A DNA stretch of 64,000 nucleotides from Telluria beijingensis. GTDB lineage: Bacteria; Pseudomonadota; Gammaproteobacteria; Burkholderiales; Burkholderiaceae_D. Each line of letters opens with the position of its first letter. Positions within the stretch are counted from its first letter, which is position 1. Positions 36,655-45,822 of this stretch are shown piece after piece. The notes under the pieces were generated by a model. That model was given only the letters and a program-made list of their open reading frames with translations, did no database searches and was not told where the DNA came from. The DNA lies in assembly GCF_030770395.1 (NCBI RefSeq), contig NZ_CP132480.1, positions 3,339,792 through 3,403,791 on the forward strand, in the 5' to 3' direction. A program made the translations under genes and the position numbers.

Positions 36655-36685
36655 GCTTCGTGCCTGCTCGTCATGCTGCTGGCCA

Positions 36686-38431
36686 TCAGTCGGCCAGCGT
36701 CCGGGTCCAGTAACGGTGCAGCAAGGTCGGCGCCCGCAACTGGTGCAGGTAATCCTTGCCGCTCAGGCGCAGCGCCAGCATGAACAGCCTTACCCGCAGC
36801 GTGCCCAGGTATTGGCGGTTGAAGTCCGGGGCCAGCAGCTCGCGCGCATTGGCCAGCGCGGCCTGGATCCTGCGGCGCAGTTCGGCCGCGCCCATCTTGT
36901 CCCATTGATAGGTGGCTTCCTCCGGCAGCGGATGCGGGCACGGCACATGGCGCGGATAGGCCTGCCACGGCGTGCCGGCCACGGCCGGATTGAACTGCTG
37001 CAGCCACTGCACGTAGAACCCGTGGCGCAGGAAGGGATCGAAGGGCTCGCGCATCACGTCGGCCAGGAACTCGGCGTCGAAGAACGGCAATTCGAACTCG
37101 AGCCGGCCCAGGTCCATCGATTCGAAGTGGTTGAACAAATGGCGGCGCTGGTCGTTCATCATCAGGAACAGGTACCAGGCGCGGCCCGGATCGGCCGGCG
37201 CGAGCGCCTGCAGTTCGCTACGCACCCCTTGCATCATGAGGCTGTTCATCTCGCTGCCGACATGGGACTTGAACAGCTTGACCGACAGGCCGAGCCGGTT
37301 ATAGGCGAAAAACTGCCGGATCGAGGCATCGACGTCGCCCGCGCGCAGGGAATCGACCATGTCCTGGTTCAGGTAGACATGGCCCAGGCCCACGCTGCCG
37401 CCGTCGCCCGACCACAGCACCCGCGGCCGGGCCGGCCCGGCCGCCGCGTACGCGGGCAGCTTGAGCCACTCGTGCACGGTGGCCTTGCTGTAGGGATCGC
37501 CTTCGACGACGGCGGTGCGCACCAGCGGCGTGTTGTGGGTACCGAGCCGGTCCGAGATCATCTTGCCCAGCACCTGGTCCTGGCTGCCCGGCGGGGCGTA
37601 GTTGGCCGTGAAGACGGCGGCGCCGGCGTCGCGCAGCTCGGCCACGATCACGCGCGAATCCAGGCCGCCGCTCAGGAAGGCCGCGGTCGCGCGGTCGGCC
37701 CCGAGCCGGATGCGCACCGCCTGGCGGAAGGTCCGGTGCAGGCGTTCGTGGGCCGGCAGGTCGGACGCGGAAGGCGGCATCGCCTCGTCCCAGCGCCAGT
37801 AGCGCGGGCGCCGCAGCTCGCCGCCGTCGGCGACCAGGTGCTCGCCCGCCAGCATCGAGAACACGTTCTCGTAGGGGGTGCGGTCGCCCAGCGCGAAACC
37901 GAAGGTCGCCGCCTCGGCGATGCCTTGCATGCCCAGCGTCTTCTTGCAGAACGGGACGGCTTCGATGATGCGCAGCGCCGTCGCGAACACGATGAAGTCC
38001 GGCGACACCCAGCAGTAGATCGGCCGCACGCCCGACTTGTCCGTCATCAGGTGCAGGCGCCGGGCGCCGGTGTCGTAGACGAAAGCGCAATACGTGCCGC
38101 GGCAGGCGCGCAGCGCGGCGTCGCCGTCGGCCGCGAGGTCGTGGGCGATGGCGGCCAGGCTGGCGTCGCGCGCCAGCGGCTCGGCCGCATCGGCCGGGTG
38201 CAGCAGGGGGGCGCCGGCGACGAAGGCCACGCTGCCCGCATCGGCGTGGCTGCCCTGGCCGCCCAGGGCGCCGATGTCGAGGGTCAGCAGCAATGCCCGG
38301 TCATCGGCGAATGCCTGGACGGCATCCGCATCGTCCGGATGGCGCGACATGGCCTGGCGCAACTGCTGCGCAAGACCCTCCGGAACCGGCCGATCGGGGC
38401 GGCGCGCATAAACCCCTGCGAAGATGGACAT
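36686..38431 (-). CDS. Asparagine-synthase-like protein lacking catalytic Cys2
   Basis: This is a second AsnB-family protein, 581 residues. The ATP-pyrophosphatase domain is intact in its P-loop (AFLSGGLDSRVIV). The glutaminase-like N-terminus begins MSIFAGVYARRP, with Ser where glutamine-dependent members have Cys2. It may therefore use ammonia or another amine, or form a bond intramolecularly as in beta-lactam synthetase relatives. Its location between flippase and beta-helix genes suggests modification of the EPS unit. It overlaps neither neighbour (31-base gap to flippase). Confidence 0.82.
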   Translation of the reverse strand: MSIFAGVYARRPDRPVPEGLAQQLRQAMSRHPDDADAVQAFADDRALLLTLDIGALGGQGSHADAGSVAFVAGAPLLHPADAAEPLARDASLAAIAHDLAADGDAALRACRGTYCAFVYDTGARRLHLMTDKSGVRPIYCWVSPDFIVFATALRIIEAVPFCKKTLGMQGIAEAATFGFALGDRTPYENVFSMLAGEHLVADGGELRRPRYWRWDEAMPPSASDLPAHERLHRTFRQAVRIRLGADRATAAFLSGGLDSRVIVAELRDAGAAVFTANYAPPGSQDQVLGKMISDRLGTHNTPLVRTAVVEGDPYSKATVHEWLKLPAYAAAGPARPRVLWSGDGGSVGLGHVYLNQDMVDSLRAGDVDASIRQFFAYNRLGLSVKLFKSHVGSEMNSLMMQGVRSELQALAPADPGRAWYLFLMMNDQRRHLFNHFESMDLGRLEFELPFFDAEFLADVMREPFDPFLRHGFYVQWLQQFNPAVAGTPWQAYPRHVPCPHPLPEEATYQWDKMGAAELRRRIQAALANARELLAPDFNRQYLGTLRVRLFMLALRLSGKDYLHQLRAPTLLHRYWTRTLAD

Positions 38432-38471
38432 AACTTATCCTCAAGAAATGGATTTTGGAAATTATTGCATT

Positions 38472-39950
38472 TTACGCAGGTTTTTCCGTGCCCCCGGTGA
38501 CGCTTGAAACGCCTTCTTGATCCGTTCGTCCCCGCGGTGTTGCAAGACAGGCATCGAAATCCTCGAAGGCGCCGAGGCGCGGCTGCTCGGGACGCGCCGC
38601 GCCGCACAGGTCGGGCACCGCCGCCGGCTGCGGGCTGCGCCCGGCCGGTGCATCGCGCCAGCGGAAATCGAAGGCCTGCGGCTCGCGGAACAGTGCACGC
38701 ACCGGATGGCGGCCGAGGTAGAGGCTGGCCGCCGAACCGAACTGGTTGTCGCCCAGGCGCAGGAGGCCGCCATCGCGGCTGCGGATGATGCCGTCGACCA
38801 GGTTACCGTCGATCGTCGCGCTACTTTCGGGAAAACGCACGGTGATGCCGCCCGTGTCGACCAAGGTATTGTGCAGCAGGCTGCTGCGCGCCGCGGCGTT
38901 CAGGTAGATGCCGTCGTCCGAACACGAGGCCACCAGGTTGGCGCGCAGGATGCCGCCGGCCTGCTCGGTAATGCATTTTCCGTCACGGCAATATGCCTTG
39001 CCGGTGCCGCCACCGCCCAGCGACAGGCCAATGCGCTGTCCGCGCGCGCCGCGCAGCCGGTGTTCGCAGATGACGATATTCTGCTCGAACAGATTATCGG
39101 CGCCGCCACCCTTGGCAAAAGCGCCATAGCTGATCCGGTCACCCCCGGCCTTGATAAAATCAGTAATCAGATTGTGGCGAATGATCCAGTTATTGACGGT
39201 GACGAGATCGATGGGCGTTACTGGCCTGGTACTAATGCGCGCACTGTCATTACGCAAGGTATTCGATATGATTTCGCCATGGTCGGGATAACGCCCTTTT
39301 TCTGCATTGACCTTGAAATGGGCGTCGAAGTCCACAATCAGGTTATTGATTGAAGTAAAATGATGAGCATTGCCGACAACATGGAATGCATGTTCGCAGC
39401 GACTGCCTTTATGGCAGGCGCCAAAGACCGCCAGATTCTCGAAGCGCCAGAACGGTGCGCTCACCCTGAAACCCTCATTGGCATCGATATCGATCCGGAC
39501 GCTGCCCGGCCGCTCGGCCCTGACGACGATCGGGGCGTGCGGGGCGCCGGGACGATAGGCGGGCACGACCCGGTCGACACGGTACCGGCCCGGCAGCAGC
39601 AGGATGCTGTCGCCCGGTAGCGCCGTGGCGATGGCGCGCACCATGGCGGCGCTGTCGGCCACCACCACCTGGCGGGAGGCCGGCGCCGGCATGGCTGGCG
39701 CCACCGGCTGCACCCCGACCACGCCATGCCAGTCGCGCCCGGGCAGGTCATGGCTCCCGCGGTCCAGCGCCAGCAACCACGTACTGGCCTGGCGGCCGAT
39801 CAACTCGATCGCGGGATTGTGGCCGCTGGCGCGACGTTCTATATAGGGGCCGAGCGACCGCGGCGTGATTCCTTGCTGGTTCAGCCAATAGATGGCGCCT
39901 CCCAGGCAGAATATCGCCAGCAGGGCCAGCGCAAAAAGAAGACGGCGCAT
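38472..39950 (-). CDS. Membrane-anchored or secreted right-handed beta-helix protein
   Basis: This protein of about 492 residues starts with a hydrophobic signal/anchor (LLFALALLAIFCLGGAIYWL). A pectate-lyase/chondroitinase-B-like start is seen (DSILLLPGRYRVDRVV). Repeated coils follow with Asn-rich turns: INNLIVDF, VNNWIIRHNLI, EQNIVICEHRL, RANLVASCSDDGIYLN and LLHNTLVDTG. Such proteins bind, cleave or epimerise polysaccharides in the periplasm. Several Cys residues could form disulfides. ATG 39950 is preferred to a GTG three codons upstream. An EPS lyase or epimerase is possible but not shown. Confidence 0.8.
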   Translation of the reverse strand: MRRLLFALALLAIFCLGGAIYWLNQQGITPRSLGPYIERRASGHNPAIELIGRQASTWLLALDRGSHDLPGRDWHGVVGVQPVAPAMPAPASRQVVVADSAAMVRAIATALPGDSILLLPGRYRVDRVVPAYRPGAPHAPIVVRAERPGSVRIDIDANEGFRVSAPFWRFENLAVFGACHKGSRCEHAFHVVGNAHHFTSINNLIVDFDAHFKVNAEKGRYPDHGEIISNTLRNDSARISTRPVTPIDLVTVNNWIIRHNLITDFIKAGGDRISYGAFAKGGGADNLFEQNIVICEHRLRGARGQRIGLSLGGGGTGKAYCRDGKCITEQAGGILRANLVASCSDDGIYLNAAARSSLLHNTLVDTGGITVRFPESSATIDGNLVDGIIRSRDGGLLRLGDNQFGSAASLYLGRHPVRALFREPQAFDFRWRDAPAGRSPQPAAVPDLCGAARPEQPRLGAFEDFDACLATPRGRTDQEGVSSVTGGTEKPA

Positions 39951-40277
39951 GTTAATCACTTGGAAACAGGTATTGCATAAAAGGACTCGGTGCTTTTAAT
40001 TTTGTTAAAAGAATTAATTTCAATTCAATGGAATGATTGATAAAGCGAGCTCATGCATGGATAAACTTCCAATGAAATACGATGGTTAAATCAAGGAAGT
40101 ATTTGTTTGCAACAATCTTGAACAATCAAACAATCAAATGTTGTTTTCCGGAATTTTGTGAATTTTTTTCGTTAGTAAAGTAAAATTTTTCCACACGTCA
40201 ACTGATATTTCGCTGTAACCTGAATGTATCCATGCGGCACTATTTGTTTCCCGCTGATCTCCACCTTACATTCAATC
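39951..40277. other. AT-rich divergent intergenic region with ACAATC repeats
   Basis: About 330 bases of AT-rich DNA lie between the beta-helix gene and the lipoprotein gene. ACAATC occurs at 40112, 40122 and 40130, the first two spaced by one helical turn. A possible promoter is TTGTGA (40157) with TAAAAT about 19 bases later. No credible gene is seen; an antisense frame overlapping the lipoprotein gene is rejected. Confidence 0.5.
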
Positions 40278-42515
40278 ATGCGAAATTCTACTTCAGTTGC
40301 TCCCGTAACAATTCTGTCGATCATCTGCGCAGCACTGGCCGGTTGCGGTGGTGGCGGTAGCGCGGACGCGCCGATCGCCAGCGCCGTGACCAGTGCCGAG
40401 GTCGTTACCTCCGTGCCGAACTCGATGTCCGGCACGGGCGAAGCCATCATCGGCAGCAAGGCTGCTCCCACTCTCATCCCGGACCGCGGGGCGCCACTGC
40501 CGACCGGCGGCAGCAAGACGAATACCGCGCCGTCGCGTTCGATCACCACGTTCCAGCTGACGAGCAGCGCCACGGCCGCGCAGTCGTCGGCAGCGGTCAC
40601 CTTCGGCCAGGCATTCGCCCAGGGCGACGTGCGCAGCGGCGAAACCCTGGTCGGCAAGACCGCCGCCGGCGCCGCCATCCCGCTGCAGGTGAACGTCAAG
40701 GCGCGTCACCCCGACGGCTCGGTTCGTCACGCGATCATCACTGCCCAATTGCCGAGCAGCGCACCGAAACAAAGCGAAACCATCACGCTGTCCACCGCCA
40801 CCGCCACCGCCCCGGCCGCGGCGGCAACGCCGGCCGCCCTGCTGGGCGCCGGCTTCACCGCGGGTTTCACCGCGACGATCGGCGGCGTGCGCTATACGGC
40901 ATCGGCGGACGAGATGCTGAAATCCGGTAAGTACACCGTGTGGCTGAACGGCCCGCTCGCCAACGAGTGGATCGTCGGTGCGCCGCTGAAAACCGCCGAC
41001 GGCGTGCCGCATCCCCATCTTACCGCGCGCTTCGCCATTCGTTCGTATGCGGGCAGCAACAACGCACGCGTGGACGTGACGGTCGAGAACGGCTGGGCAT
41101 ACGAGGCCGCGCCGCAGAACTTCACCTACGATGCGCAGGTGCTGGTCGGCGGACAGCCGGTCTATACGCAGAACGCCCTGGAACACTACCACCACGCCCG
41201 CTGGCGCAAGGTGTACTGGTGGGGCACCGAGCCGAAGCTCGAGATGCGCCACAACACGGCTTACCTGATCGCCAGCAAGGCCTTGCCGAACTACGACCAG
41301 TCGCTGGTGATCAAGGAAGCGACGATCGCTTCGTGGTCCAAGCGCTGGACGACCGGCAACACCGCGCCGATGCAGGCCGGCGTCGGCCAGCCTTACATGC
41401 CGACGACCGGTGCGCGCAGCGACATCGGCCTGATGCCGGCCTGGAACGCCCTGTACCTGCTCAGCATGGACCAGCGCCTGAAGGATATCTCGCTGGGCAT
41501 GTCGACCCTCGCCGGCAGCTGGTCGGTTCACTACCGCAACAAGCAGACCGACCGTCCGGTGACGCTGGCCGAATACCCGTACATCACCGTGATCGGCAAT
41601 GCGCCGGACACGAAGAACCCGAAGACCCAGCAGCGCGAAGCCTTCCCGGCCTGCCCGGCAACGCTGTGCAAGACCCCGATGGTGGCCGACACCTCGCACC
41701 AGGCCGCCTTCTCGTACGTGCCTTACCTGGTCTCGGGCGACTATTTCCACCTCGAGGAGCTGCTGTTCTGGGCTAACTGGAGCAGCTTCTACGGCAACCC
41801 GGGCTACCGCGAGAACCTGCGCGGCCTGGTGAAATCGGACCAGGTGCGTGGCCAGGCATGGACCCTGCGTACGGTGGCCGAGGCAGCGTACATCGTGCCG
41901 GACGACGATCCGCAAAAGGCTGGCTTCACCAATATCGTGAACAACAATATCGACTGGTACAACGAGAACTACACGAACAACCCGAACACCAACAACCTGG
42001 GCGTGCTGACGCACGGTTACGCGATCGTGTACGACAAGAAGACCGGCCTGGCCCCATGGCAGGACGACTTCTTCACCGCGGCGGTGGGCCGCATGGCCGA
42101 ACTGGGCTTCGACCGTGCGCAATCGCTGCTGACCTGGAAATCGAAGTTCTCGGTCGAGCGCATGGTGGGCGACGGTTACTGCTGGATCGAGGCACCGGCC
42201 TACAGCATGAAGGTTCGCGACAGCGAAACCTCGCCGCTGTACGCGACGATCGGCGATGTGTACAAGTTCAACCACACCGCCGACTTCCTGAAGCTGGGCT
42301 GCGCCAGCGCCGAAATGGCGGCAAACCTGAAGCTGCGCGTCGGTGCGATGGTGGGCTACGTGACCACGGTGAGTTCGCAATCGATCATCCGCCCGGCCCT
42401 GGCCTACAGCGCCTCGGTCAACAGCAAGGGCAAGCAAGCCTGGGACCTGTACGCCAAGCGTCCATTCCAGCCCGACTACGCTGCCGAACCGCAGTTCGCC
42501 ATCGTGCCGCGCTGA
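40278..42515 (+). CDS. Large predicted lipoprotein, possibly polysaccharide-lyase-like
   Basis: This 745-residue protein starts at ATG 40278 with a lipoprotein signal ending LAGCGGGG. A Ser/Thr/Ala-rich linker follows. A segment near residues 115-160 (VNVKARHPDGSVRHAI) recalls the RIFT-barrel start of exo-rhamnogalacturonan-lyase-like proteins, and the remainder is rich in Trp/Tyr/His (HYHHARWRKVYWWG). I cannot name the family with certainty. It lacks a PEP-CTERM tail. CGT and GGT codons seem more frequent than in neighbouring genes and a strong terminator follows, both compatible with high expression. Confidence 0.72.
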   Translation: MRNSTSVAPVTILSIICAALAGCGGGGSADAPIASAVTSAEVVTSVPNSMSGTGEAIIGSKAAPTLIPDRGAPLPTGGSKTNTAPSRSITTFQLTSSATAAQSSAAVTFGQAFAQGDVRSGETLVGKTAAGAAIPLQVNVKARHPDGSVRHAIITAQLPSSAPKQSETITLSTATATAPAAAATPAALLGAGFTAGFTATIGGVRYTASADEMLKSGKYTVWLNGPLANEWIVGAPLKTADGVPHPHLTARFAIRSYAGSNNARVDVTVENGWAYEAAPQNFTYDAQVLVGGQPVYTQNALEHYHHARWRKVYWWGTEPKLEMRHNTAYLIASKALPNYDQSLVIKEATIASWSKRWTTGNTAPMQAGVGQPYMPTTGARSDIGLMPAWNALYLLSMDQRLKDISLGMSTLAGSWSVHYRNKQTDRPVTLAEYPYITVIGNAPDTKNPKTQQREAFPACPATLCKTPMVADTSHQAAFSYVPYLVSGDYFHLEELLFWANWSSFYGNPGYRENLRGLVKSDQVRGQAWTLRTVAEAAYIVPDDDPQKAGFTNIVNNNIDWYNENYTNNPNTNNLGVLTHGYAIVYDKKTGLAPWQDDFFTAAVGRMAELGFDRAQSLLTWKSKFSVERMVGDGYCWIEAPAYSMKVRDSETSPLYATIGDVYKFNHTADFLKLGCASAEMAANLKLRVGAMVGYVTTVSSQSIIRPALAYSASVNSKGKQAWDLYAKRPFQPDYAAEPQFAIVPR

Positions 42516-42532
42516 TCGTCCAGCATCCCGTC

Positions 42533-42566
42533 AAAGCGGAAGACCTCGGTCTTCCGCTTTTTTTTT
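42533..42566 (+). terminator. Rho-independent terminator of the lipoprotein gene
   Basis: A near-perfect hairpin (AAAGCGGAAGACC paired with GGTCTTCCGCTTT) is followed by a run of nine T. It starts 18 bases after the lipoprotein stop. Confidence 0.93.
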
Positions 42567-42769
42567 GGGGGCACGCGAGCGTGATGGCCGCGCGTGCCGG
42601 CGCGCGATCGCGCCTGCCGGCAAACTTCAGTGTCGAAAATATAACATTTTCACGTACCCGGACGCTGTTGCTCTTCTTCACATGGTATTCTTGCAGTCAT
42701 TTCTTTCGCATCAACATGCCCGCTCCGGCAGGGGACATCGGCATGGCGAAGCCCTGGTGAAAGTGAACC

Positions 42770-42922
42770 ATGATTGATAACGCGGCCTTACTGCTGTTCG
42801 GTTTGTTGATTGTTTATACCGTTTTTCGTGCCATCAAGCTCGACCGGCAAATTCCCTGGTTTTCCAAGGACAGCACGCCAGTAGAGCCCCCTGCGGACCG
42901 CAAGCCAACAGTAAAAAAATAA
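42770..42922 (+). CDS. Small single-span membrane protein (50 residues)
   Basis: ATG 42770 opens a 50-codon frame ending TAA at 42920-42922. The product has one hydrophobic span (ALLLFGLLIVYTVFRAI) followed by a basic/Pro-rich soluble tail ending PTVKK, an N-out or N-in single-span arrangement. It sits alone between a strong terminator and the ligase gene, 75 bases upstream of the latter, with the same orientation. It may assist the Wzy-like protein. It is too short for default gene callers, so independent support is lacking. Confidence 0.55.
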   Translation: MIDNAALLLFGLLIVYTVFRAIKLDRQIPWFSKDSTPVEPPADRKPTVKK

Positions 42923-42997
42923 ATCCGGGCACCGCTGCCCCATTCCTGGCGATCCCTGCATCCGCCCGCCCTGCCGCCCAATCCTTCGACTACACGC

Positions 42998-44341
42998 ATG
43001 CAAAGTCTTTATCTAACGGCTGTCTTCCTCGGCCTGATGCTCATGGGGTTTTCAGCCGCCTTCGCGGCCGCCCTGGGCTTCGTATGGGTCGACGTCGTCA
43101 AGCCACAGCAGCTGGCCTATTCGATCATCACCGGCTGGCCGCTGTCGATGGCGGCGGCGCTGGCCATGCTGGGCCAGTACATGATCAACGACCGGAAGGC
43201 GCCACCGCGTTTCGGCGCCCTGTTAATGCTGATCCTGTTCTTCGCCGCCTGGGTGACGCTGACCACCTCGATGTCGACCATTCCGGGACGTCCATGGCAA
43301 AAATGGGACTGGGCATTCAAGGTAATGATCTTCGCGATGTTCATCCCGTTCATCTTCCGGTCACGGGTCCAGATCGAGGCCTTCATCCTGGTCCTGATCT
43401 TTTCCGCGGCGACGATCTTCTGTTCAGCCGGCGTCAAGACCCTGCTCGGCGGCGGCGGCTACGGCGTCCTGTCGATCATGGGAGGCGGCAATACCGGCCT
43501 GGCAGAAGGGAGCACCCTGGCCGTTGTCTGCGCGATGCTGGTGCCGTTGATCGTCTATGTGATGCGGCACAATCTCCTGCTTCCAAAGAACCTTTTCACG
43601 ACCTGCCTCTTCCTTGGCATCATCGTCACCGCGGTCGCGACGGTCATCGGCACCAGCGCGCGTACCGGCATCATTGCCCTTGGCGTGCTCGGCATCGTGA
43701 TGCTGCTCAAGTCGCGCAACAAGCGCTGGTGGATTGCCGCGCTGGCGATCGCGGCTGTCGCCTACCTCAACATCGACCTGACCGCGACCACCTGGGGCGA
43801 ACGCATGTCGACCATCGAATCCTACGAGCAGGACTCGTCGGCGCTGGGCCGGATCAGGGTATGGGAATGGACGCTCGATTTCGTGCGCGAGCATCCCCTG
43901 GGCGGCGGCTTCGACGCGTATATCCATAACCGCATCTCCATGGTGACCGAGGACGGGACCGTTCACTACTACCCCGCATGGCAGCAGGCAGGCAAGGCAT
44001 TCCACAGCATTTACTTCGAAGTGCTGGGCGAGCAGGGCGTGCCCGGTTTCATCGTCTACATCACGATGATCCTGCTGTGCATCCTCAAACTGCGCTCGCT
44101 GAAGACAAGGTGGAAGCAGCATGCCGGCATGGCATGGATGGTCGCCCTGGCCGACGCGCTGATCAGCGCCATCTTCGTGTTCCTTGCCGGCGGCGCATTC
44201 GTCGGCATCGCCTACCAGCCCTTCATTTTCTACGTGATCGGCCTGACGATCACGCTCGACCAGTATTCCGCAAGGGTGCTGCGCGACGATCAGCAGGCCG
44301 CGCTCCGGAAAACCAGGGAAGAAAGACGCGTGACGACGTGA
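42998..44341 (+). CDS. Putative O-glycosylation ligase/polymerase, exosortase A-associated
   Basis: This Wzy/WaaL-like membrane protein (447 residues, about 11-12 spans) belongs to the family called putative O-glycosylation ligase, exosortase A system-associated. The periplasmic loop has conserved ERMSTIESYEQDSSALGRI and the catalytic-type region GGGFDAYIHNR. It would polymerise the EPS unit or attach glycan to protein; the family name is not biochemical proof. It ends with a charged cytoplasmic tail and its stop overlaps the acyltransferase start. Confidence 0.9.
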   Translation: MQSLYLTAVFLGLMLMGFSAAFAAALGFVWVDVVKPQQLAYSIITGWPLSMAAALAMLGQYMINDRKAPPRFGALLMLILFFAAWVTLTTSMSTIPGRPWQKWDWAFKVMIFAMFIPFIFRSRVQIEAFILVLIFSAATIFCSAGVKTLLGGGGYGVLSIMGGGNTGLAEGSTLAVVCAMLVPLIVYVMRHNLLLPKNLFTTCLFLGIIVTAVATVIGTSARTGIIALGVLGIVMLLKSRNKRWWIAALAIAAVAYLNIDLTATTWGERMSTIESYEQDSSALGRIRVWEWTLDFVREHPLGGGFDAYIHNRISMVTEDGTVHYYPAWQQAGKAFHSIYFEVLGEQGVPGFIVYITMILLCILKLRSLKTRWKQHAGMAWMVALADALISAIFVFLAGGAFVGIAYQPFIFYVIGLTITLDQYSARVLRDDQQAALRKTREERRVTT

Positions 44342-45426
44342 GAATCCATCAACTTGCCGGACTACGCGGCATATGCGCGTGGTGGGTGGTCCTGTTCCAC
44401 TCCCTGACCCTGCTGGGCGACTCGATACCGGCGCCGCTGGCACGCCTGCTGGCCCACGGTTACCTGGCGGTCGACCTGTTCTTCCTGCTCAGCGGCTTCG
44501 TGATCTACCTCAGCTACCATGCCGCGCTGGCGCAGCAGAGCGCCGGCAGGATCGGCAAATTCTACTGGCATCGGCTGGCGCGCATCTACCCCGTCCACTT
44601 CGTCATGCTGATCGGCTACCTGGGCCTCTACGTCGCATTCCAGCTGCTTTCGAGCAGCGGCTCGGCCCCGGAATCCTATACCTGGACCGCCTTCTTCCAA
44701 AGCATGTTCCTCGTGCATATGTGGGTTGGAAGCGAGCTGACCTGGAATGTGCCGTCCTGGTCCATCAGTTCGGAATGGTTCGTCTATTTATTCTTCCCGC
44801 TGATGGCGGCCTGCCTGCGCAAGCTGCGCGCGGGCGCGGCGATCCACATGCTCATGATCGTCGCGATCGCCAGCGGCCTCGGGCTGGTATACACCCTGCA
44901 GGGCGTGATCTCGCTGGGCGCGGACGTGCCACGCATGGCCCTGGTACGCACGATGTTCGAATTCCTGATGGGCGTGTTCGTCGGCTCCCTGTTCGTCAAT
45001 CACCGGGCGGTGCTGGAGAAACACGGCAACGCCGCGCTGCTCGGCTTCGTCGGCCTGGTCACGCTGTATGCCGTGTTCGACCTGCCCGACTACGCCGTGA
45101 TACCGATGTCCTTCGCGCTGTTCATCGCCTATCTCGCGGTTGCCACTTCCTGGATCGCCGCTTTCCTGTCCCGGCCCTCGCTGGTCTACCTGGGCGAGAT
45201 ATCGTACTCCACCTATATGGTGCATTACCTGGTCTATGACGTGCTCAAGGCGGCGTTCATGTCGAATACCAACGACATCAATCCCCTGTATGTGTGGCTG
45301 TCGTTCGTGGTGGTCTTCGTGCTGTCGATGGTGCTGCATCATGGGATCGATGCGCCGGCGCAGCGGCATATTCGCCGTCTTACGGCACGCAAGAGCGTGC
45401 CTAGCCAGTATCCTTCGCAGGGGTGA
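44338..45426 (+). CDS. Acyltransferase family 3 protein
   Basis: This is an integral-membrane O-acyltransferase (acyltransferase-3/OafA type, 362 residues) that adds acetyl or succinyl groups to polysaccharides. The N-terminal HQLAGLRGICAWWVVLFHS motif and FLLSGFVIYLSYH are diagnostic, with RIYPVHFVM and a C-terminal span set. The GTG start at 44338 overlaps the ligase TGA (GTGA), which supports co-translation and a shared function. Confidence 0.9.
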   Translation: MRIHQLAGLRGICAWWVVLFHSLTLLGDSIPAPLARLLAHGYLAVDLFFLLSGFVIYLSYHAALAQQSAGRIGKFYWHRLARIYPVHFVMLIGYLGLYVAFQLLSSSGSAPESYTWTAFFQSMFLVHMWVGSELTWNVPSWSISSEWFVYLFFPLMAACLRKLRAGAAIHMLMIVAIASGLGLVYTLQGVISLGADVPRMALVRTMFEFLMGVFVGSLFVNHRAVLEKHGNAALLGFVGLVTLYAVFDLPDYAVIPMSFALFIAYLAVATSWIAAFLSRPSLVYLGEISYSTYMVHYLVYDVLKAAFMSNTNDINPLYVWLSFVVVFVLSMVLHHGIDAPAQRHIRRLTARKSVPSQYPSQG

Positions 45427-45822
45427 CATTGTGCGGCTCCTGGTGGACGAGCCTGGCGATATCGGCAAAGAGAAGGACAGGAAAAAATAGAGCGCCTACG
45501 CCAAGAATTAGATTTTTTATTTCAAAATCAAACGCTTGGCTCTCTTTGAGCCGCTCTTTATACACAGAGATTCAAAGAGAATCCTGGGTCAGGCTGTCCA
45601 GGGTCGCCACCGATGTCGTTTCCTTGGTGTCCCGGGCTCACCTGCCGGCACGGTCCTTGACGGGCTGCGCTGCCGAGATCGATCCCGGCTGACAGGCGTT
45701 CAAGCTTCTCTCGGCAGAAGATGCGAGAGCAGTATGAGAATAGTGAGCGGTAATGATCGCGTGTCGCTCAGGAATAAACCGTGCGATGGCGACAGGATAA
45801 GACGTCGAATTTCCACAAGAAA
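45427..45822. other. Intergenic stretch between acyltransferase and tRNA-Arg
   Basis: About 396 bases without a gene I can support. A 5-base-stem hairpin (GGCTC/GAGCC, 45538-45552) and a wider inverted repeat (TCTCTTTGA at 45541 with TCAAAGAGA at 45572) may end transcription of the acyltransferase unit. Several short frames lack ribosome sites. No repeat of the tRNA 3' end marks an integrated element. Confidence 0.5.

Noticed and set aside
40172..40699. 175-codon minus-strand frame before and over the lipoprotein gene
   Set aside because: It overlaps the lipoprotein signal region in antisense and has no recognisable features or ribosome site.
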